From Salinicoccus sediminis (GTDB lineage: Bacteria > Bacillota > Bacilli > Staphylococcales > Salinicoccaceae), in the NCBI RefSeq assembly GCF_000986795.1, contig NZ_LAYZ01000024.1:1-64000 (forward strand): DNA of 64,000 nucleotides, written 5' to 3'. The notes beneath the pieces were generated by a model. The model was not told the DNA's origin, searched no databases, and saw only the letters and a program-made list of their open reading frames with translations. A program made the translations under genes and the position numbers. Positions 1 through 9,578 of this stretch are shown here, piece after piece (within the stretch, counting starts at the first letter, position 1; the number at the start of each line of letters is the position of its first letter).

Positions 1-1041
1 GCCATCCCAGTCCTTGAAGCGTTCAGGATAGAAATCATCCGGATTTTCAAATACGTCCTCGCGGTGCATCGTTCCATATATATCGAGAGCAATCATTGTA
101 TCCTTTTCAATTGGATGCCCTTCGAACTGTATATCCGTTTTTGCTTTGGCAGGCAGGAAAGGAACGAACGGATAGAACCTTCTTACTTCCTGGGAGAACA
201 TGTATGCATAGTCATCATCGGACTTGATCTTCTCCCGCGTAATCGGATGCTCATGCATCGCAAGGAGACCGAATGAAACAAAGCGGTTGATGGCGATGAG
301 CGGGCGGAATGTGTTCATCAGGTCGATTGCGCATAGCCTGGAATCCATCGGATTTCCTTTATAGTCTTCCCAGTGGGCGAATTCATACAGTGCAGTGCCC
401 TCCGGAGGGAATATTTTGCCTTTGCGTGTTTGGATGATCTGATCTTCAAGCCAGTCCTCAACACGTTTGCGGGCATCCACAGACGCTTTATATCCTTTGA
501 ATTTTCCGCCGAGACCTTTGAAGGAGTCGATCATGACATCCATGTCAGTCGCAATCTCTTCAATCTTCTCCTCAGGTGCCTGTACGCCGGCCCATTTGGT
601 CCCGATCTTGGTCAGCTGCACGATGGACTCACGGTAGATGTTGATCTGATCCATCTGTTCCATCTTCTGGGTATTCATGTACCAATGGTTGCGTGTCAGT
701 TCCCTCAGATGTTTCAGGTTGCCTTCAGTCATGAGGGACATGAACAGGGCTTTTCTGTCAATATGCTTTTTACCCGTGGTCGTGTGGATTGCCCCTTTAC
801 CGAACAATGTATTCACGACACGTTTTGGCAGTGTGCCGGAACGCTCGATCTTGTCGTTGTCATAGAACAATTCAGCAGCATCTTTACCGCTGATGACAAT
901 AATCTTTTTTCCGCCGAGTGCCCGTGTTTCAAAAATATTTTCACTTCCAAGGCGCTTCCTCTGGTTGGTTATATAGAGATAGCCCTGTTTCATAACTTTA
1001 AGAGTGTTGTCGAGACCTTTGTCTCTCTTAATTGTGCCCAT
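1..1041 (-). CDS. oleT: OleT-like CYP152 cytochrome P450 (fatty acid decarboxylase/peroxygenase), 3' end cut by window
   Basis: Only the first 347 codons are present. The protein runs off the window before the heme-ligand Cys loop. From memory it matches Jeotgalicoccus OleT (CYP152L1) almost end to end: N-terminus MGTIKRDKGLDNTLK, then NTLFGKGAIHT around residues 76-87, TFRPLIAI near 244, and PERFKDWDG at the cut edge. The His in GAIHT (residue 86) corresponds to OleT His85, the Phe in TLFG to Phe79, and the Arg of FRP (residue 246) to the carboxylate-binding Arg245; there is a one-residue insertion near residue 35. Known family chemistry is H2O2-driven decarboxylation of fatty acids to terminal alkenes, or alpha/beta-hydroxylation. 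ATG start with GGAGGAG 5 nt upstream. It is the same strand as prkC but has its own promoter. Decarboxylation rather than hydroxylation is inferred from the His. Confidence 0.92.
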   Translation of the reverse strand, partial: MGTIKRDKGLDNTLKVMKQGYLYITNQRKRLGSENIFETRALGGKKIIVISGKDAAELFYDNDKIERSGTLPKRVVNTLFGKGAIHTTTGKKHIDRKALFMSLMTEGNLKHLRELTRNHWYMNTQKMEQMDQINIYRESIVQLTKIGTKWAGVQAPEEKIEEIATDMDVMIDSFKGLGGKFKGYKASVDARKRVEDWLEDQIIQTRKGKIFPPEGTALYEFAHWEDYKGNPMDSRLCAIDLMNTFRPLIAINRFVSFGLLAMHEHPITREKIKSDDDYAYMFSQEVRRFYPFVPFLPAKAKTDIQFEGHPIEKDTMIALDIYGTMHREDVFENPDDFYPERFKDWDG

Positions 1042-1072
1042 AAACTCTCCTCCAAATTTCAGTTTCCATACC

Positions 1073-1102
1073 ATTATATATAAACAGTTGACCCAATGCC
1101 AA
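1073..1102 (-). promoter_or_regulatory. Sigma-A-type promoter for the P450 gene
   Basis: On the minus strand, TTGGCA (1097-1102) is followed after 18 nt by a perfect TATAAT (1073-1078). It lies in the 67-nt gap between the prkC stop and the P450 start, so the P450 can be transcribed independently of the kinase operon. No terminator hairpin was seen in the gap, so read-through from prkC is also possible. Confidence 0.7.
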
Positions 1103-1108
1103 CAATTA

Positions 1109-3088
1109 CTAATATGGAATCTCATCTTCTATTTCAGTCTCACCGTCGATTACAACTTTGTAGGAAGCCGTCTCCCCCTCTTCAATCGTCAGATCGATGC
1201 TGTACTCTCTTTCTTCAGTCATTTCAAAGGTGTCGGCGGCCGTACTGATGTCATTATCCTTGTCTTCGATGAAAATTTCAACAGTTTGCGGCTCAGGTTC
1301 TGAGTCCTCTTCTGAAGCGTTTTCTTCCTTGTCACCTTTTCCACTCTCCGAAGACTCTTCTTCCGACGGATCTTCTTCGGCTTCCTCTGCGGATGAACCC
1401 TCCTCTTTCAGATAAGGGATCGTGATGTTCTGTACATACTGCTTCTCACCGGGCTCCTGGCCGCGGGATACAACCATCTGGATGGTCGAACCGGGAAGGA
1501 AACCGCCATAGTTCGGACTCTGGCTGATGATATGGCCCTCCGGCACATCTTCGTTATAAAGTTCATTTGAAACCTCAACGTTGAACCCCTGGGACGTCAA
1601 TTGTTCATGTGCAGTTTCATACGGCTCACCGGTATAATCGACGACTTCGATCGGCTCGAGCCCCTGGGACACTGTGAGGATCAAGTCCTCTTCTGCGGGA
1701 TGGACTTCATCTTCCGGCTCAATGGATTGTGACAGGATCGTCCCCGGCTCACTTTCATCATACTGTTCCTCTATGTTCACCGCACCAAATCCAAGCGAAT
1801 TGATATCATTGCTGACATCATCATAGTTCTCCCCCGTGAAATCCTCCATCTTGTACGGCTCTTCTCCGAGGCTCATGACAAAATCCACAGCCGTCCCCTC
1901 TTCGATTTCTGTACCGGCCCCAGGGGAAGTGCTGATGATATGTTCCGCTTCGACGGAATCATCATATTCCTCGGTGACTTCGCCCTTGACCAGATTGTTC
2001 TCATCAAGCAGCTGTTCTGCTTCCTCCATGGTGGAATCCTCAAAATCAGGCGTGGCGACCGTCGGTTCAGGCCAGAAGGCCGACGCAAGCACTCCGCCGG
2101 CGGACAGCAGGAGAAGGAGCGGAATCAGCCATAATAAAAACAGGCGTCTCTTTTTGGGCTTTTCTTCCCTGTCCGCTTCCCCTTCTTTCGGCGGCTCCCC
2201 GGCCTCCACCGGCGCAGCCACTGCTGTAACCATCGTATTTTCATCATCCTTTTTAGCAGAAGGAGTATACGGTGCATCATTATCCCTGTATTCACCGATT
2301 GCCCTTATGACATCATCGGCGTGCCTGTACCTGTCATACGGATCCTTTTCTGTACATTTTAAAATGATGTTGATCAGGCCGCGGGGCACATCCCGGTACT
2401 CCAGAATATCAGGCATCGGTTCTGAAATGTGCTTCAGCGCCACAGATACCGGTGTCTCGCCTTCGAATGGAAGCCGTCCCGAGAGCAGTTCGAAAAGGAC
2501 GATCCCGAAGGAATAGATGTCCGTCCGCTCGTCTGTCTGGCGCCCTTTGGCCTGTTCGGGGGAAATATACTGTACAGAGCCCATCACCTGGTTCGTCTCC
2601 GTCATCCGCGTTTCGCTCAGGGCCTTGGCAATGCCGAAATCCGTGATTTTCACCCTGTGCTGCTCGTCCAGCAGAATATTCTGGGGTTTGATGTCCCTGT
2701 GGATGATGCCCGCCTGATGCGCGTGTCTGATGCCCCCGAGGACCATCAATGCAATCCTTACAGCCTCATCCAGCGGGATCGGGTGATTGTCGCGTATGTA
2801 CTCCTTCAGCGTCGGACCCCTCACCACTTCCGTGACCAGAAGATGGTATTCGTCTGATTCATCGACATCCAGTACACTCACTATATTCGGATGGGACAGC
2901 TGGATGGTGCTTTCCACTTCACGCTGAAAGCGTGCTTTCGACTTGTCACGGTCGTGATGGTCCACCTTGATCAGCTTGACGACCACTTCGCGGTCCAGGA
3001 TGATATCACTCGCTAAATAGACGGAACTCATGCCGCCGCCCAGATATTTTAAGATTTTATAGCGTTCTGATACCACTCTTCCTATCAC
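1109..3088 (-). CDS. prkC: PASTA-domain Ser/Thr protein kinase PrkC/PknB
   Basis: Membrane eukaryotic-type kinase that senses cell-wall fragments and phosphorylates division, wall and translation proteins. The cytoplasmic kinase domain (about residues 10-270) has the glycine loop (YLGGGMSSVY), catalytic Lys38, HRD at 130-132 and DFG at 150-152. A basic stretch and one transmembrane helix follow (about 315-338). Outside the membrane are three PASTA repeats, then a very acidic Ser/Glu-rich linker and a final roughly 60-residue domain, as in other Staphylococcaceae kinases. At 659 residues it is full length. The start is GTG, overlapping the stp stop (GTGA), so it is probably translationally coupled to the phosphatase; its own ribosome site is weak. 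Confidence 0.97.
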   Translation of the reverse strand: MIGRVVSERYKILKYLGGGMSSVYLASDIILDREVVVKLIKVDHHDRDKSKARFQREVESTIQLSHPNIVSVLDVDESDEYHLLVTEVVRGPTLKEYIRDNHPIPLDEAVRIALMVLGGIRHAHQAGIIHRDIKPQNILLDEQHRVKITDFGIAKALSETRMTETNQVMGSVQYISPEQAKGRQTDERTDIYSFGIVLFELLSGRLPFEGETPVSVALKHISEPMPDILEYRDVPRGLINIILKCTEKDPYDRYRHADDVIRAIGEYRDNDAPYTPSAKKDDENTMVTAVAAPVEAGEPPKEGEADREEKPKKRRLFLLWLIPLLLLLSAGGVLASAFWPEPTVATPDFEDSTMEEAEQLLDENNLVKGEVTEEYDDSVEAEHIISTSPGAGTEIEEGTAVDFVMSLGEEPYKMEDFTGENYDDVSNDINSLGFGAVNIEEQYDESEPGTILSQSIEPEDEVHPAEEDLILTVSQGLEPIEVVDYTGEPYETAHEQLTSQGFNVEVSNELYNEDVPEGHIISQSPNYGGFLPGSTIQMVVSRGQEPGEKQYVQNITIPYLKEEGSSAEEAEEDPSEEESSESGKGDKEENASEEDSEPEPQTVEIFIEDKDNDISTAADTFEMTEEREYSIDLTIEEGETASYKVVIDGETEIEDEIPY

Positions 3089-3831
3089 TCTGTTTCACTC
3101 GCTTTCAGATCGGCCAGGACGAGGCTGATATTATCAGTGGAGCCGTTTTTCTCCGCCCTGCGGATCATTTCCTCCGCCCTGTCGGACAGTTCTTTCCCTG
3201 TTGCATATGTCAGGCTGTGTATTTCATCCGTCGCCATCTCATCAGTCAGCCCGTCGGATGCAACCATCAGATAGTCATACTGCCTGTTCCTCAGCCTGAA
3301 GACATCCGCCTGTATGAGACGGTCTGTCCCCATCGCTTTGGTGATGATATTTTTCTTCGGATGCCTTTCGGCTTCTTCTGCTGTGATTTCGCCTGCATCC
3401 ACCAGCAGGTTGACGAACGAATGGTCCTTCGTCACCTGCTCTATGGATCTCGGATTCATGACATAGGCCCTTGAATCACCGACGTTCAGCACGATGATCG
3501 TCTCATCTATGAAAGCGGCCAGGACGAGCGTCGTGCCCATGCCCCGGTACTGCGGGTTCTCCTCCTGGTAGTCGAACAGGCTGCGGTTCACTTTCATCAC
3601 CAGATTGCGCAGGTACTGTTCACCGGTCTCCACATCGAGGAGGTTTTCCGCTCTCCATGCTTCACCGATTTCATCCAGCACGAATTTACTGGCCACGTCA
3701 CCATACTGATGGCCGCCCATGCCGTCAGAAACCATGATCAGGAGCTGTCCGGTACCATTATGGAAAATGCCGGTCACATCTTCGTTTGTACTTCTGAAGT
3801 TTCCGCAAATACTCTTTTCAACTACTCTCAA
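3085..3831 (-). CDS. stp: PP2C-family Ser/Thr protein phosphatase Stp/PrpC
   Basis: Soluble metal-dependent phosphatase that reverses PrkC phosphorylation. The 248-residue length is typical. PP2C metal motifs are visible: NED near residue 16, SDGMGGH at 35-41, GDSRAY near 118, ASDGLTDEM at 191-199 and the terminal DNIS at 233-236. The start codon is TTG, chosen because GGAGG lies 8 nt upstream and no in-frame ATG has a better site. It lies 3 nt after rlmN and overlaps prkC by 4 nt, the usual phosphatase-kinase pair order. Confidence 0.96.
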   Translation of the reverse strand: MRVVEKSICGNFRSTNEDVTGIFHNGTGQLLIMVSDGMGGHQYGDVASKFVLDEIGEAWRAENLLDVETGEQYLRNLVMKVNRSLFDYQEENPQYRGMGTTLVLAAFIDETIIVLNVGDSRAYVMNPRSIEQVTKDHSFVNLLVDAGEITAEEAERHPKKNIITKAMGTDRLIQADVFRLRNRQYDYLMVASDGLTDEMATDEIHSLTYATGKELSDRAEEMIRRAEKNGSTDNISLVLADLKASETE

Positions 3832-3834
3832 GGA

Positions 3835-4938
3835 TCATTCCTCCGTCTCTTCTTTTGATTCCTTTGCCCTGAGCTGTCCGCAGGCTGCATCGATGTCGGT
3901 GCCCTGTTCGCGCCTGAGGGTTGCATTGACACCGCATTCGTTCAATGTTTCAAGAAATTCAAAAATATCGTCACGGCTCGTCCGGACATAATTGCGTTCC
4001 GGCACATGGTTCACGGGGATCAGGTTGACATGGCATTTCAGATCCTTTATCAGTTCGCTTAATTCCCGTGCATGACGGGGCTGGTCGTTCACCCCGCCGA
4101 ACAGCCCGTACTCGAATGTGACCCTGCGGCTTGTGACCTGCTGATAGTACTTCAGGGAGTCCATCAGCTTGTCGATATCATACGCCCTGTTGATGGGCAT
4201 CAGTCTGCTGCGTATTTCATTATCTGCAGCATGCAGGCTCACTGCGAAATTGATCTGGATATCCTCCTCTGCAAAATCATATATCCTCGGCACGATGCCG
4301 CTTGTCGATACGGTAATGTGGCGCGCGCCGATGTTCAGACCGTCGTCATGATTGACGACGCGGAGAAATTTCATCATCTGGTTGTAGTTCTCAAACGGCT
4401 CTCCGATGCCCATGATGACGATGCTGCTCACCCGCTCATCCGTTTCATCCAGGGCTTTTTGGATCTGGAGCACCTGGGAAACGATTTCGCCCGCTTCAAG
4501 GTTGCGCTTCAGTCCGCCAAGCGTCGAAGCGCAGAAGCTGCAGCCGATGCGGCAGCCTACCTGCGTTGTGACACAGACCGAATTGCCGTAGTCGTGACGC
4601 ATCAGGACGGTCTCGATCGTATAGCCGTCCCTCAGGCGGAATAAAAATTTCATCGTGCCGTCTTTGCTTTCCTGACGCACCACGGTTTCCAGACTGTCCA
4701 TGTTGTAGTTTCGAGCAAGCTTTTCGCGAAGTGGTTTCGGCAGGTTCAGCATCCCGTCGAAATGGTTCACGCGGTGGACGTAGAGCCATTCGAATATCTG
4801 CTCCCCCCTGTAGTCCGCTTCCCCCCATTCCACTGCAAGATCTTTCAGTTCATCCTTTGACAGCGAATAGATCGACGGCTGGTCGAACTCCGGCAGTTTG
4901 TAGTTCCTGATCTCTTTTTTAGGTGGTCTTTCTATCAT
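3835..4938 (-). CDS. rlmN: 23S rRNA (A2503-C2)/tRNA (A37-C2) methyltransferase RlmN
   Basis: Radical-SAM enzyme that methylates C2 of adenine 2503 in the 23S peptidyl-transferase centre. The CX3CX2C cluster motif is GCRIGCSFC with cysteines 129, 133 and 136. The C-terminal thioyl-forming cysteine is in AACGQLR (about residue 353). GEPFENY is the SAM-binding GEP motif. The length of 367 is normal. ATG start 2 nt after the rsmB stop, with the Shine-Dalgarno inside the rsmB tail. It sits between rsmB and stp, the conserved Firmicutes order. The motif set fits RlmN rather than the resistance enzyme Cfr, and the housekeeping context agrees. Confidence 0.96.
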   Translation of the reverse strand: MIERPPKKEIRNYKLPEFDQPSIYSLSKDELKDLAVEWGEADYRGEQIFEWLYVHRVNHFDGMLNLPKPLREKLARNYNMDSLETVVRQESKDGTMKFLFRLRDGYTIETVLMRHDYGNSVCVTTQVGCRIGCSFCASTLGGLKRNLEAGEIVSQVLQIQKALDETDERVSSIVIMGIGEPFENYNQMMKFLRVVNHDDGLNIGARHITVSTSGIVPRIYDFAEEDIQINFAVSLHAADNEIRSRLMPINRAYDIDKLMDSLKYYQQVTSRRVTFEYGLFGGVNDQPRHARELSELIKDLKCHVNLIPVNHVPERNYVRTSRDDIFEFLETLNECGVNATLRREQGTDIDAACGQLRAKESKEETEE

Positions 4939-4940
4939 GA

Positions 4941-6242
4941 TTACTTTTCCTTCTTCCTGAACCTGGCGATGAAGAATCCATCGGTGCCCGCTTCCTGGGG
5001 CAGAATCTGTCTGAACGGCCCTTCAAAGCCGAGGGCGTCGATGGTGAATGGATCGAATTCCATATCTTCATTCTGCTTTTTGAAAGTGAAGGCCACATTC
5101 TCATTTTCCATCTGGTGGATGGTGCATGTGGAATAGACGAGTATCCCGCCAGGCTTTAAATAGTTTTTAACGTGATTCAGTATTTCCAGCTGCAGTTCTA
5201 CAAGCGGCGCTATATCCTGTTCTGTGCGTTCATATCTGATTTCCGGTTTCCTTCTGATCACACCGAGCCCCGAGCATGGTGCGTCGACGATGATGCGGTC
5301 GTACATCCCGGGATAGTCGTGGGATGCAGCATCGCCCCGGAATGTGCTGAGATTTGTGAGTCCGAGCCGTTTCGCCTGGGCTTTGATCAGCGGCACTTTA
5401 TGCTCGTGTATATCCGACATATCGATATGTCCATCCGGCATCTTTTCAAGCGCATGGAGCCCTTTCCCCCCCGGCGCGCTGCAGGCGTCGAGCACCGTAT
5501 CGCCCGTTTTCGGTTCAAGTGCGGTGTTCACAAGCATCGAACTCAGATCCTGTATGCTGAAATATCCTTCCCTGTACAGAGGCGACCGCAGTATGTCGCC
5601 GCCGCGCACTCTGATCGCATCGGCTTGCAGTCCGCTCTCCTCTACATCATGACCGTCAAGCTGTAATCTTTCAAGGAGTTCAGGGCGGGATATGCGCGAA
5701 GTATTCGTGCGGATGTACATTTCAGGATGAGTGTCGAGGGCACGGGCGATCTCAGCCGCTCCCTCCAGTCCATGATGCGTCTCCCACTGCTTCAATATCC
5801 ACTGCGGGATGCTGGTTTCTATCGACAGCCTTGAAATATCTTTTTTTACACTGCCTATGTCACGGAGCGGATTCCGTTCGAAATTCCTGAGTATGCCGTT
5901 TATGACGTTGGCATGACCCGGCCCGCCAATCGATTTGGCGATATCCACTGCTTCATTGATCACAGCGTAGTTCGGCACGCGTTCCAGCCATACAATCTGG
6001 TAGACGGAGAGATACAGCAGGCTTTTCTGCCAGCGCCTGATTTTCTTTCTGATGTAGGGTTTTATATAGAATTCGATTGTAAGGCGCTTTGAAATTGTAC
6101 CATAGACGATCTCGGTCAATAACCCCCTGTCTGAGGGATCAAGATTATTCTCTTTGATGATGTCATTGAGGACGATGTTGCTGTAGCCGCCCTCTTCTGT
6201 AATACGTGTATATACTTCCAGTGCAAGTTCCCTTACATTCAT
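4941..6242 (-). CDS. rsmB: 16S rRNA (C967-C5) methyltransferase RsmB (Sun)
   Basis: SAM-dependent RNA m5C methyltransferase. The N-terminal NusB-like helical domain spans about residues 1-140, and the catalytic domain follows. The SAM loop is CSAPGGKG (254-261). The two cysteines of the m5C mechanism are in APCSG (Cys323) and STCTI (Cys373, catalytic nucleophile). 433 residues, full length. The ATG directly follows the fmt stop (TAGATG) with GCAGGTGG upstream, so fmt and rsmB are coupled. Confidence 0.95.
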   Translation of the reverse strand: MNVRELALEVYTRITEEGGYSNIVLNDIIKENNLDPSDRGLLTEIVYGTISKRLTIEFYIKPYIRKKIRRWQKSLLYLSVYQIVWLERVPNYAVINEAVDIAKSIGGPGHANVINGILRNFERNPLRDIGSVKKDISRLSIETSIPQWILKQWETHHGLEGAAEIARALDTHPEMYIRTNTSRISRPELLERLQLDGHDVEESGLQADAIRVRGGDILRSPLYREGYFSIQDLSSMLVNTALEPKTGDTVLDACSAPGGKGLHALEKMPDGHIDMSDIHEHKVPLIKAQAKRLGLTNLSTFRGDAASHDYPGMYDRIIVDAPCSGLGVIRRKPEIRYERTEQDIAPLVELQLEILNHVKNYLKPGGILVYSTCTIHQMENENVAFTFKKQNEDMEFDPFTIDALGFEGPFRQILPQEAGTDGFFIARFRKKEK

Positions 6243-7187
6243 CTAATCCACCTGCCCCATGACTGTGCCGATCAGATCCTGTCTGCCTGCTGCAAAATGA
6301 TGCGCATCCGCCTTCTTCTTGCCGGAGAGCTGGACTTCGGTCACTTCCACAGCCCGTCCGTCACCGCACGCAACTGTAAAGCCCCGCTCTGTAATGCCGG
6401 TGATGGTGCCTGGCATTTCAGCTGTACTGTCCACAGGTTTGTCTGCGCCGTAGATTTTAAGACGCTTGCCATCAAGCATCGTGTATGCACCGGGCCATGG
6501 TGACAGACCCCGTATATGGTTGAATACGGTGCGCGCATCCTGCGTCCAGTCAAGCCGTTCATCTTCTTTTGAGATGTTCGGGCTGACAGTCACTTCCGCC
6601 GGGTCCTGGGGCGCACGGTCGTTCGTCCCGTCAAATATGGACGGCAGCGTCTCAAGCAGCAGTTTTGCTCCGATTGTGCTCAGGCGGTCATGGAGCGTAC
6701 CCGTATTGTCATCATCTGTGATCTGTACGGCGCTCCGGCTGATGACATCACCTGAGTCCAGTCCTTCAGCCATGTACATGATGGATACACCGGTCTCCCG
6801 GTCCCCTTCCAGTATCGCACGATGGATGGGTGCACCGCCCCTGTGGCGCGGAAGCAGTGAGGCATGGACATTCACAGCACCGAGCCGCGGGATGTCCAGG
6901 AGTTCTTTGGGAAGTATCTGGCCATATGCTGCAGTAATGATGATGTCGGGGTTCATCTCCCTTATCTTTTCAACGGCTCCGGAATTCCCGATCCGTTCCG
7001 GCTGGAAGAGGGGGATGCCCATCTCTTGTGCTGCAGCCGCAACCGGCGGCGGTGTCAGTACGCGCTTTCGCCCCACGGGCTTGTCCGGCTGGCTGATGAC
7101 CATGGAGACCCCATGATTCCCATGCAGTGCCCTGAGCACCGGCACGGAGAAATCAGGTGTACCCATGAAAATGATGGTTTCGTTCAT
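6243..7187 (-). CDS. fmt: Methionyl-tRNA formyltransferase
   Basis: Formylates initiator Met-tRNA using 10-formyl-THF. The N-terminal Rossmann domain begins FMGTPDFSVP. The catalytic set is visible: Asn and His in NVHAS (His108), SLLPRHRGGAPI (110-121) and Asp145 in EGLDSGD. The C-terminal OB-fold tRNA-binding domain covers about 205-314. AGGAGG lies 8 nt before the ATG. Staphylococcus, as I recall, has a peptide deformylase gene between priA and fmt; here only 12 nt separate them and no def is present. Confidence 0.96.
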   Translation of the reverse strand: MNETIIFMGTPDFSVPVLRALHGNHGVSMVISQPDKPVGRKRVLTPPPVAAAAQEMGIPLFQPERIGNSGAVEKIREMNPDIIITAAYGQILPKELLDIPRLGAVNVHASLLPRHRGGAPIHRAILEGDRETGVSIMYMAEGLDSGDVISRSAVQITDDDNTGTLHDRLSTIGAKLLLETLPSIFDGTNDRAPQDPAEVTVSPNISKEDERLDWTQDARTVFNHIRGLSPWPGAYTMLDGKRLKIYGADKPVDSTAEMPGTITGITERGFTVACGDGRAVEVTEVQLSGKKKADAHHFAAGRQDLIGTVMGQVD

Positions 7188-7199
7188 AAATGGTGCCTC

Positions 7200-9578
7200 C
7201 TACATGATTACAAGCGGATTGACATCTATTTTCAGGGAGATGCCTTCCTTCTTGTATTTTTCGTGATATTCCTCATCCAGTGCGGTGAGGATGTCAAGCA
7301 GTGCCGGCTCCCGCTTGTACTTCAGCAGTATCTGGAAACGGTGCTGGCGGTTTATGCGCTCTATCGGGCTCGGTGAGGGGCCGACGATGATCGACTGTCC
7401 GCTCATCGCCCCGGCAAGCGTTCCGTGTATATGGCTTGTGGCATCCAGGCACTTCCTCACATCTTCACTGGAAATCGTGAACAGTACATGGAAGTAGAAC
7501 GGCGAATACCGCGCCATGCGCCGGAATGCCATTTCCTTTTCATAGAAACTGCGGTAGTCATTGTGACGGGCAAGCTCTATCGCATAGTGCGATGGATTAT
7601 AAGTCTGGAAAAGGACCTCACCGCTCAGCTCATGCCGCCCCGCACGTCCGGATACCTGGGTCAGCAGCTGGAACGTCTTTTCATTCGCCCGGAAATCCGG
7701 AAGATTGAGCATCGTATCCGCGTTCAGCACACCGACAAGCGTCACTTTCGGATAGTCGAGTCCTTTGGCAATCATCTGGGTCCCGAGCAGGATCGGTATC
7801 TCGTCTCGTTCAAAATGGTTCAGCAGCTTCTCGTGCATGCCTTTGCGGCGCGTTGTGTCATTGTCCATCCTGACGACATCGGTGCCGAACATGTCGCGCA
7901 GTATCTCCTCCACTTTCTCCGTGCCCGTGCCGCGGAACGTCACATCAGTGCCCGCACAGTTGTCGCACTGTCTGCTGACGGCTGACTCATAGCCGCAGTA
8001 ATGGCACAGAAGCGAATTGTTGGACTTGTGATACGTGAGTGATATGTCACAGTTCGGGCACATCGGCACATGACCGCAGCTCTGGCATATCTGGAAATTC
8101 GAATAGCCCCTCCGGTTCAAAAGCAGGACTGTCTGCTCCCCTTTTTCAATCCGGTCCTGTATGGCGTCATGGAGCTGTGTGGATATGATCGAAGTGTTTC
8201 CCGTCCGGTGCTCTTCCGACATATCGACGATCTGGACTTCGGGCAGCACCTTCGTACCCGCCCGTTCGGTCAGCTCAAGGCGTCTGTAGACCCCTTTTTC
8301 GCTTCTTGCATATGTTTCGAGACTCGGTGTCGCAGTGCCCAGGATCAGCGGGCACCTGTGGCGCCGGCTTCTGAACTTCGCAACCTCCGCCGCGTGATAC
8401 ATCGGCCGGTCACCCTGTTTGTATGTCGTTTCATGCTCTTCATCGATGATGATGGCACCGACATCCTCAAACGGAGCGAACACACTGCTCCGCGCGCCGA
8501 CGGACACCCTTGCCCGGCCTTCTTTGATCTTGCGCCATTCATCATATTTCTCGCCGGCGGAAAGAGCGGAGTGGAGCACCGCCACATCATCACCGAAACG
8601 CATCTTGAAACGGTTCACCATCTGTGGTGTCAGCGCGATTTCAGGCACGAGCATGATTGCCGTCCGTCCCTCTTCCAGCACTTTTTGGATGACCTGCAGG
8701 TAGACTTCCGTCTTGCCGCTGCCTGTGATGCCGTGGAGCAGGAAGGTTTCGGCAGTCTCCGCATCCATGGATGATGTGATTTCATCATAGGCATGCTGCT
8801 GTTCTTCGTTCAGCACCTTCGGACGGTCATACTCAAAGACCCGGCCGGAGTATGGGTCGCGTTCGACTTCGACATCCACTTTATCGATGAGCCCTTTTTT
8901 GTAGAGCGCGTTCACCATGGCATTCGAATAACCCTCTTCGCTGAGGTCTCTGACCAGCACGGGTTCGGATGACATATCGATCCGCTCAAGCAGTTCAACC
9001 TGCTTTTTAGCCCGTCCCAGGTTCGGTTCCGGCACTTTCAGCGAATAAACACCAAGCGCCGTCTTTTTGCGGGTGTGCTGGGACATCACCGTCTCCTCGG
9101 CGAGTGCGCCGGATTTCAGGTGCGGACGCAGGACGCTCAGCTGTTCTGCTGTGAGACGGCGCGTTTCCGCCTCTTTGCTAAAACCGAGCGATGAGAGCGC
9201 CTGTGCCGCTTCCCTGTCATCAGAAACGAGACGTATGATCTTTTTGTAATTCGCCTTCAGCGCGGCAGGGAGGATGGTCTCGATGACACTGATATACTGG
9301 TCGACGTAGTATTCCGCCAGATATTTCGCAATCACGATCATCTCTTCGGTCAGTACCGGCTCGATATCCAGTGTCCTTGCGATAGGCTTAATCCTCGCCG
9401 GATCGAAATCCGCAGTATCATTTATGTCCATCACATAGCCCTGTATCGTCCGGCGCCCGAACGGCACGAGGACCCTGTGCCCCACTTTGACGATGTCCTG
9501 CATGCCCTCCGGTATCCGGTAATCGAAAACCTGGTTGACACTTTTACTCGGTACATCAACTATGACTGAAGCAAACAT
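7200..9578 (-). CDS. priA: Primosomal replication restart helicase PriA
   Basis: 3'-5' superfamily-2 DNA helicase that reloads the replisome at collapsed forks. The N-terminal DNA-binding domain ends near residue 220. Walker A is GITGSGKTEVYL and Walker B/DEAH is DEEH. The zinc-binding insert has C-X2-C pairs in CQSCGHVPMCPNC, LLCHYCG and QCDNC. A GRAGR motif VI follows. Start placed at the ATG that overlaps the coaBC stop (TGATG), giving 792 residues; AGAGGTGG lies 8 nt upstream. A GTG four codons earlier is possible but poorly placed. Confidence 0.96.
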   Translation of the reverse strand: MFASVIVDVPSKSVNQVFDYRIPEGMQDIVKVGHRVLVPFGRRTIQGYVMDINDTADFDPARIKPIARTLDIEPVLTEEMIVIAKYLAEYYVDQYISVIETILPAALKANYKKIIRLVSDDREAAQALSSLGFSKEAETRRLTAEQLSVLRPHLKSGALAEETVMSQHTRKKTALGVYSLKVPEPNLGRAKKQVELLERIDMSSEPVLVRDLSEEGYSNAMVNALYKKGLIDKVDVEVERDPYSGRVFEYDRPKVLNEEQQHAYDEITSSMDAETAETFLLHGITGSGKTEVYLQVIQKVLEEGRTAIMLVPEIALTPQMVNRFKMRFGDDVAVLHSALSAGEKYDEWRKIKEGRARVSVGARSSVFAPFEDVGAIIIDEEHETTYKQGDRPMYHAAEVAKFRSRRHRCPLILGTATPSLETYARSEKGVYRRLELTERAGTKVLPEVQIVDMSEEHRTGNTSIISTQLHDAIQDRIEKGEQTVLLLNRRGYSNFQICQSCGHVPMCPNCDISLTYHKSNNSLLCHYCGYESAVSRQCDNCAGTDVTFRGTGTEKVEEILRDMFGTDVVRMDNDTTRRKGMHEKLLNHFERDEIPILLGTQMIAKGLDYPKVTLVGVLNADTMLNLPDFRANEKTFQLLTQVSGRAGRHELSGEVLFQTYNPSHYAIELARHNDYRSFYEKEMAFRRMARYSPFYFHVLFTISSEDVRKCLDATSHIHGTLAGAMSGQSIIVGPSPSPIERINRQHRFQILLKYKREPALLDILTALDEEYHEKYKKEGISLKIDVNPLVIM

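Noticed and set aside
373-1083. 236-residue plus-strand open frame over the P450
   Set aside because: It is antisense to a clear CYP152 coding frame, has no ribosome site and no recognisable domain.
1197-2516. Ser-rich plus-strand frames over prkC that look like surface proteins
   Set aside because: They are the reverse reading of the Glu/Asp-rich PrkC linker and PASTA codons.
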